Positions 59,416 to 64,000 of a DNA stretch of 64,000 bases are shown in pieces (the first letter of the stretch is position 1; each line of letters opens with the position of its first letter). Origin of the DNA: Liolophura sinensis (lineage: Eukaryota; Mollusca; Polyplacophora; Chitonida; Chitonidae); the NCBI RefSeq assembly GCF_032854445.1, contig NC_088303.1:25275265-25339264 (forward strand), read 5' to 3'. The notes under the pieces were generated by a model, which did no database searches, had not been told where the DNA came from, and was given only the letters and a program-made list of their open reading frames with translations. The translations under genes were made by a program, and so were the position numbers.

Positions 59416-60815
59416 AAAGTGTAAATTTAAACCACTAGAGAAATTTCTTGGTTGTTTAGAAGGATGATGTTGATGCCAGTGTATGGTTAACAGCAGTCAG
59501 CTCTAAGTAAACCTGTACGTCCTCTCCCTTCTTTTTGTTAATTCATTATGTATGACATGATAGACATATCATTCCTCTGAACTTTGACTCGAGAACCTGA
59601 TAACCTATACAGTTAACACCCTATGTGCTTAGCCCAAATTATAATGCCTACTCTTTACAGAGCATGTGCCGGTTACCTACGTTCGCTTTACATCACTGCC
59701 ACCACTAGAGATGCTTGACCTTTGGAGCCTGTGCCCTATTGGTGGGCATAACTAGCATTCGTCAATAAATGTGCCAGGTGATCGTTAGGATCATGTTAAA
59801 AAAATTCTTTGGATATAAAGAATCAATAAAAATAAAAGTTTAGACATTTCTGACATATTTCTGTACAAAATTTACACGTGGTGGCAGTGATATAGAGCGA
59901 ACATAGGGAGAGATGCGCGCGCTGTAAGGAGTATGATAATAATGTTCATTCCGTACACATTTATACGCATGCGTGTCGTTGTACCCATACAACATCAGCA
60001 ATAACATAATTTTGTGAAACGTTTTCACAAATGGTAATGGTACTAGCCAGATACACACTTATAGATGTACGTTAACATCACAATAAAATTGCGACATCTC
60101 TCGATAATATTGACATAATCCTTATTATGTGTTATACATTTAAGTTTTACACGTATCTAAGCGTTAGTGTCCTTTGTATATAAGAATATGAGATTATCAG
60201 TTTTGTGGGTGGGGAAGGTACAGATGATAAAGGTTAAAGGGTCGTATATATGATATACCACGTGCTCAACAAGGTGATAGATAATAGGGGTAGGCTATGT
60301 CACAGGACAAATATATCGACCGAGTTTATTTTACTGTTGGAGGAAAGGGTGTAAATGTAACAGGCTGAGTGTAAGTAGTGGCTGCATCATGTAGGTGGCT
60401 ACATATTTGACTGAAGACATCCTTCCGTTTTATTAACTCTAAAATCATATACCTGCTTTAAGTTCATGGGAAATTATGTGGAAAAGAGAAAAGAAAATAA
60501 AATTTCTTTCACTTTCACCATTTTATTGAGAAACGCAGAACGTTTCTGACATTAATTTGAATTAAGTATGTTAAATGTTGATGGGACTCTTCATATAAAA
60601 GCATAGACATTAATATACTGGGCAATTTATCAAGTATGGGTGGATTTAGACATGGAGATTTGTGATTATATATATCTAACTTCCTCCAAATAAAATAAGC
60701 GAGCTAAGCGCCAACGAATATTAAGCAGTGCTGGGGCGGGTGAACATGCCCGCGTCGTTCTTCGTGTTCAAGGTATTCATTGGGGCAAATACGTCAACAA
60801 TGTTTCTATTCGTTC
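59416..60815. other. no gene recognised upstream of the sirtuin gene
   Basis: AT-rich spacer; it must hold the sirtuin promoter, which I could not place. Confidence 0.5.
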
Positions 60816-61612
60816 TGTTTTGTCTCACACATACATTTATAACGTCAAGCGACACTCATCAGTTGAGAATTACCTGTATCCAATACTAGTATCCTCTGAC
60901 GAGATAGGCCATGATTGCCATTCGGCTTTGTCTCACAATTGCACAACAGGTGAAAAAACATTCATCAGTTGAGACATCTAATGTGTCTCACACATACATA
61001 GATAACGTGAAGCAACACCTATCAGTTGACCTTTATATCCAGTGTCTCACCCATAAATAAAGTGAAACAACACCCATCAGTTGACCTTTATATCCAATGT
61101 CTCACCCTTAAGTAAATTGACACAACACTCACCAGTTAAGCCTTACATCCAATGTGTCTCACGTATACATAGATAACGTGACACAACACTCATCAGTTAA
61201 GCCTTACATCCAATGTGTCTCACATATACATAGATAACGCGACACAACACACACCAGTTGAGCCTTACGTACAATGTGTCTCACATATACATAGATAACG
61301 TGACACAACAGTCACCAGTTAAGCCTTACATCCACTATGTCTCACACATACATTGATAACGTGACACAACACTCATCAGTTAAGCCTTACATCCAATATG
61401 TCTCACACATACATTGACAACTTGACACAACGCTCATCAGTTAAGTCTTATATCCAATGTGTCTCACACATACATAGAAAACGTGACACAACACTCATCA
61501 TTTGAGCTTTACGTCCAGTGTGTCTCACATACACATAGATAGCGTGAAACAACACCCATGAGCTGAGCCTTACATCCAGTATGCGTTGAGGAGATAGTTA
61601 TGATTGCCGTTC
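60816..61612 (+). repeat. 60-bp tandem repeat array
   Basis: About ten units of roughly 60 bp (a few shorter), each with 'tgtctcacacatacatagat', 'aacgtgacacaacactcatc' and 'agttaagccttacatccaat'. The core array is 60982-61580. A detached unit at about 60820-60890 is followed by 'gagataggccatgattgcc', and the right end has the related 'gagatagttatgattgccg', so a longer unit may have existed. Confidence 0.95.
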
Positions 61613-63070
61613 TGTGTTTTCAGCTCCCCCCCCCCCCCCCACACACACACACACTAAAGCCTACTAAAGACAGAAGGGTCTTGTGATGAGATATACACAC
61701 TGGCTTCTCATGTGATGATGACAACGTGTGGTGTCCTCAGCAAACACATGTAGAATTATATCCAGGGTATTTGTCACGATAATAAGATCGTTCATATGGG
61801 CCTATAATAGAAGAAAAAAACAAGGGTCTTTTGTCTATTAGGATAATAATATTTGTCTATTGTGAATCACCGCAAGTGTTGGCGTGCTAGCTGCAAGGAG
61901 GTTAAGGGGCTCTCGCATGGAGCCGAGCTCGGCCAATTTTTTTGTGCCGAGTGCGTCACGTGTTAAATTCGCGAAATGTTGGGGAGACTCGGACGTTGTC
62001 GGCGAAAGGTCGTGGAGTTGTCTTGACTTTGTTCTGGCGAAGTCGTTCTGATCTGGCCCAATCCTGGTGAGTCGGCTTTTTCTTTTGAACATATTGAAAA
62101 TTTTCAGTGCTCGTGCAAAGTGTTAAATATATCGTGGTGTAATCGTAAAGCAGTCGTTGTTTTCGGGACTCTGTGGTACAAGTCGTGCCGCAGTTCTACT
62201 GTTGTCGTAGTACAGTCGTATTGTCGAAATCGTTTCTCGATCGGTGGAAGCTTGCTTTAGACTCGTAAGTTAGTCCTAGAACAGTCGTGACATTGTTGTA
62301 GTAAAGCTGTACCACTCCTGTATACTCGTTTAATACTGATGGATTAGTCGTATTGTTGTCGTCCTCATGTCCTACTGTTGTTGTACGTTACTCGTGTGTC
62401 GGTCATAAAATCTCTTTATCACGTAATCAGACGTTTACCTTTAAAAGGGGAGTGAACTGAATTTATCATTCAGTCTTAAAAATGGCTCTAAGAAGGAAGG
62501 GGAATTTCCGCAGAAGAAATAAAAGAAATAAAGTGCAAGTGAAAATGTTCAGGGCCTACTACTCGTGGAGCAGTCGTACAGGTCGTTCCTATTCTACTAC
62601 ACTCTTACTTTGCTCGTACCTAGGTTCTCTTTTATCCCCGACCAACCAAGGCTAACCCCCGATTAAACAGGACTGCAGTAGGACTATACACGACAACAAC
62701 AGGAGTTTTCCAGATTTTTGTCACGACTAAGTCGGCCACTAGTCTTGAGATAAATCTGCCTAGTAGGAGAGCTACTTTAGCTTTTGTCACATTGATAACT
62801 AGTTTAGAAGATAAAATGGGTGTCTGAGGGGTGTGATGCTGCTTTAGCTTAGAAAGAAGAGAGGTAAGGATATCTGTTTGATCAAAATATTACTTGGTAA
62901 ATCCACAGGGTTAACAACACTAAGATATTCATAGTGAACTGTTTAAATATCTGTTAGCGGCTCTCATGTACTTAACAAAAAACCTTGTGACCTAAATAAT
63001 AGAGGTCAGTACTTATCAGACTAAAGGCCATTGAAGAATAGAAACTGATGGATAAATTTCGTGTTCTGCA
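61613..63070. other. no gene recognised; C-run/CA repeat and a GTCGT-rich tract
   Basis: A C run joined to a CA run lies at about 61626-61655. From about 62130 to 62610 the pentamer GTCGT (often as AGTCGT) and ACTCGT recur far more often than chance would allow. No long frame crosses the tract. Confidence 0.5.
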
Positions 63071-63079
63071 AATTCCTAA

Positions 63080-63167
63080 GTATTCATTTATTTATTTGGT
63101 TGATGTTTTACGTCGTACTCAAGAATATTTCACTTATACGACGGCGGCCAGCATTATGGTGGGAGGA
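63080..63167 (-). mobile_element. SINE-A, strongly 5'-truncated
   Basis: The complement holds only 'cataatgctggccgccgtcg', the 3' domain and AAAT tail. 'ctaagta' on both sides may be its target duplication. Confidence 0.85.
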
Positions 63168-63364
63168 ACAATATCTAAGTAAACTGAAGATATATGTGCG
63201 TGCGCTTGTGTGCGTGTGTGTTTGTGAGTGTGTTTTTCACGTAAGAAATGTCACGGGCACAAAAAGTCCCACTAAAATGAAGTAAGTCAGATGAAACACG
63301 ATTTTTTGTTTGTATGTTCTTTGCGTTTTGTAGGCTCACCACAGACGTATAATTATAGAGTAGC

Positions 63365-64000
63365 ATGGAAATGAATCTGCGAACCCCAATTAAAGTGCTT
63401 GTGACTGGAGCCAATGGAAAGATCGCTTACAACCTTGTACCACACTTACTTTCAGGCTCAGCGTTTGGACGAGACCAGGTATACCCAATATATTTATTAC
63501 TCAAAATGGCTGTAATTTGTGAGTGCTCAAACAACAAGTTATTCTCTGATCGAATCAGTTGCCTCTAAAAAGACCGTGACTTTCTGTAAGGAAGTTAAGA
63601 GATCATTATAACTTCTTATTTTATTTATTTATTAATTTGTTTGATGTTTTACGTGATATGTCGCTTATAGAATGGCGGCCAGCATTATGGTGGGAGGCAA
63701 CCGTGAGAGCCCCGAGGAAACCTACGACCATCCACAGGTTGCTGGAAGACCTTCTCACGGAGAACATAACGTTTTGACGTTTTATTCTACATTTTGCTTT
63801 GTATTTCTACAAATGTATTAATCAAGTTTAAGTGGAGGCTGCAAGCTTTCAACATTTTTTCTACTCAGTCTGCATTTGTTAGTATCCTAGTCATATAATT
63901 ATTGATTGTTCTGAAAATTTCAGCCAATCATCTTGCACTTGCTGAGCAGAAATCCAAATGGGCTTCAGGGATTGGTCATGGAAATTGAGGACTGTATTTT
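63365..64000 (+). CDS. cytosolic malate dehydrogenase-like protein, N-terminal part (runs off the window)
   Basis: Exon 1 is 63365-63478 and exon 2 starts at 63924 and continues past the edge. Exon 1 encodes MEMNLRTPIKVLVTGANGKI and AYNLVPHLLSGSAFGRDQ; exon 2 begins PIILHLLSRNPNGLQGLVME then IEDCIF. The Rossmann-fold motif VTGA.G.IAY, the GS.FG.DQPI turn and the L.GLVMEIEDC helix match the start of cytosolic malate dehydrogenase (which interconverts malate and oxaloacetate with NAD). The 'LLSRNPNG' stretch replaces the usual LLD-type NAD-contact strand, so a divergent paralogue is possible. An in-frame second ATG lies at 63371. The rest of the gene is outside the window. Confidence 0.85.
63618..63763 (-). 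mobile_element. SINE-A, 5'-truncated, in the first coding intron of the malate dehydrogenase-like gene
   Basis: The complement runs from near 'gtgagaaggtcttccagcaa' through the body and a degraded 3' domain to an AAAT-rich tail. Confidence 0.85.

Overview
The window reads as nuclear DNA of an animal, most likely a lophotrochozoan and probably a mollusc. It is AT-rich, its genes have many introns with GT/AG borders, and it is full of short interspersed elements, MITE-like elements and microsatellites. The mollusc guess rests on remembering that SINEs ending in a tail like 'gagtacgacgttaaacccc' are common in mollusc genomes; it is an inference. One assembly gap of 200 N lies at 8939-9138.

Host genes, left to right. 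(1) A five-exon gene for a small multi-pass membrane protein of unrecognised family, + strand, 6375-10236, with the gap in its third intron. (2) A complete Y-box/cold-shock-domain protein gene (YBX1 type), - strand, seven coding exons from 32223 down to 23939, 295 aa, with a CCAAT/CRE promoter and a poly(A) signal. (3) A complete eIF5A gene, + strand, four coding exons at 40284-46810, 154 aa, with a hypusination loop, a candidate NRF1-type promoter about 2.7 kb upstream and a poly(A) signal. (4) An intronless SIR2-family gene, - strand, 58363-59415, whose motifs look bacterial. (5) The first two coding exons of a cytosolic malate dehydrogenase-like gene entering from 63365 and running off the right edge. 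These genes show no sign of acting in one pathway; two of them (YBX, eIF5A) serve mRNA handling and translation.

Repeats fill much of the rest. The left edge is a 39-bp minisatellite. Two tRNA-headed SINE families, here called SINE-A (tail AAATAAAT) and SINE-B (tail ACTCACTC or similar), occur in at least 25 copies or fragments, many with clear target-site duplications. They share a 3' domain of about 40 bp. Other repeats are a decayed Tc1/mariner transposase (about 10.6-11.3 kb), a decayed multi-exon element-like gene resembling SAMD3-type and associated uncharacterised animal proteins (11.9-16.4 kb), two abutting MITEs (3.3-4.3 kb), a TTAA-bounded MITE (18.2-18.7 kb), a long inverted repeat (20.1-22.05 kb), a hairpin element in a YBX intron, a broken LTR retrotransposon inserted into a SINE-A (53.6-55.9 kb), a small dispersed repeat seen at 52.2 and 57.6 kb, and a 60-bp satellite at 60.8-61.6 kb.

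I did not find a clear undescribed multi-gene system. The observations most worth a second look are the bacterial-type sirtuin, the 3' domain shared by the two SINE families, the recurrent SINE-A breakpoint, the Y-box-like CCAAT elements in the Y-box gene's own promoter, and the long inverted repeat.
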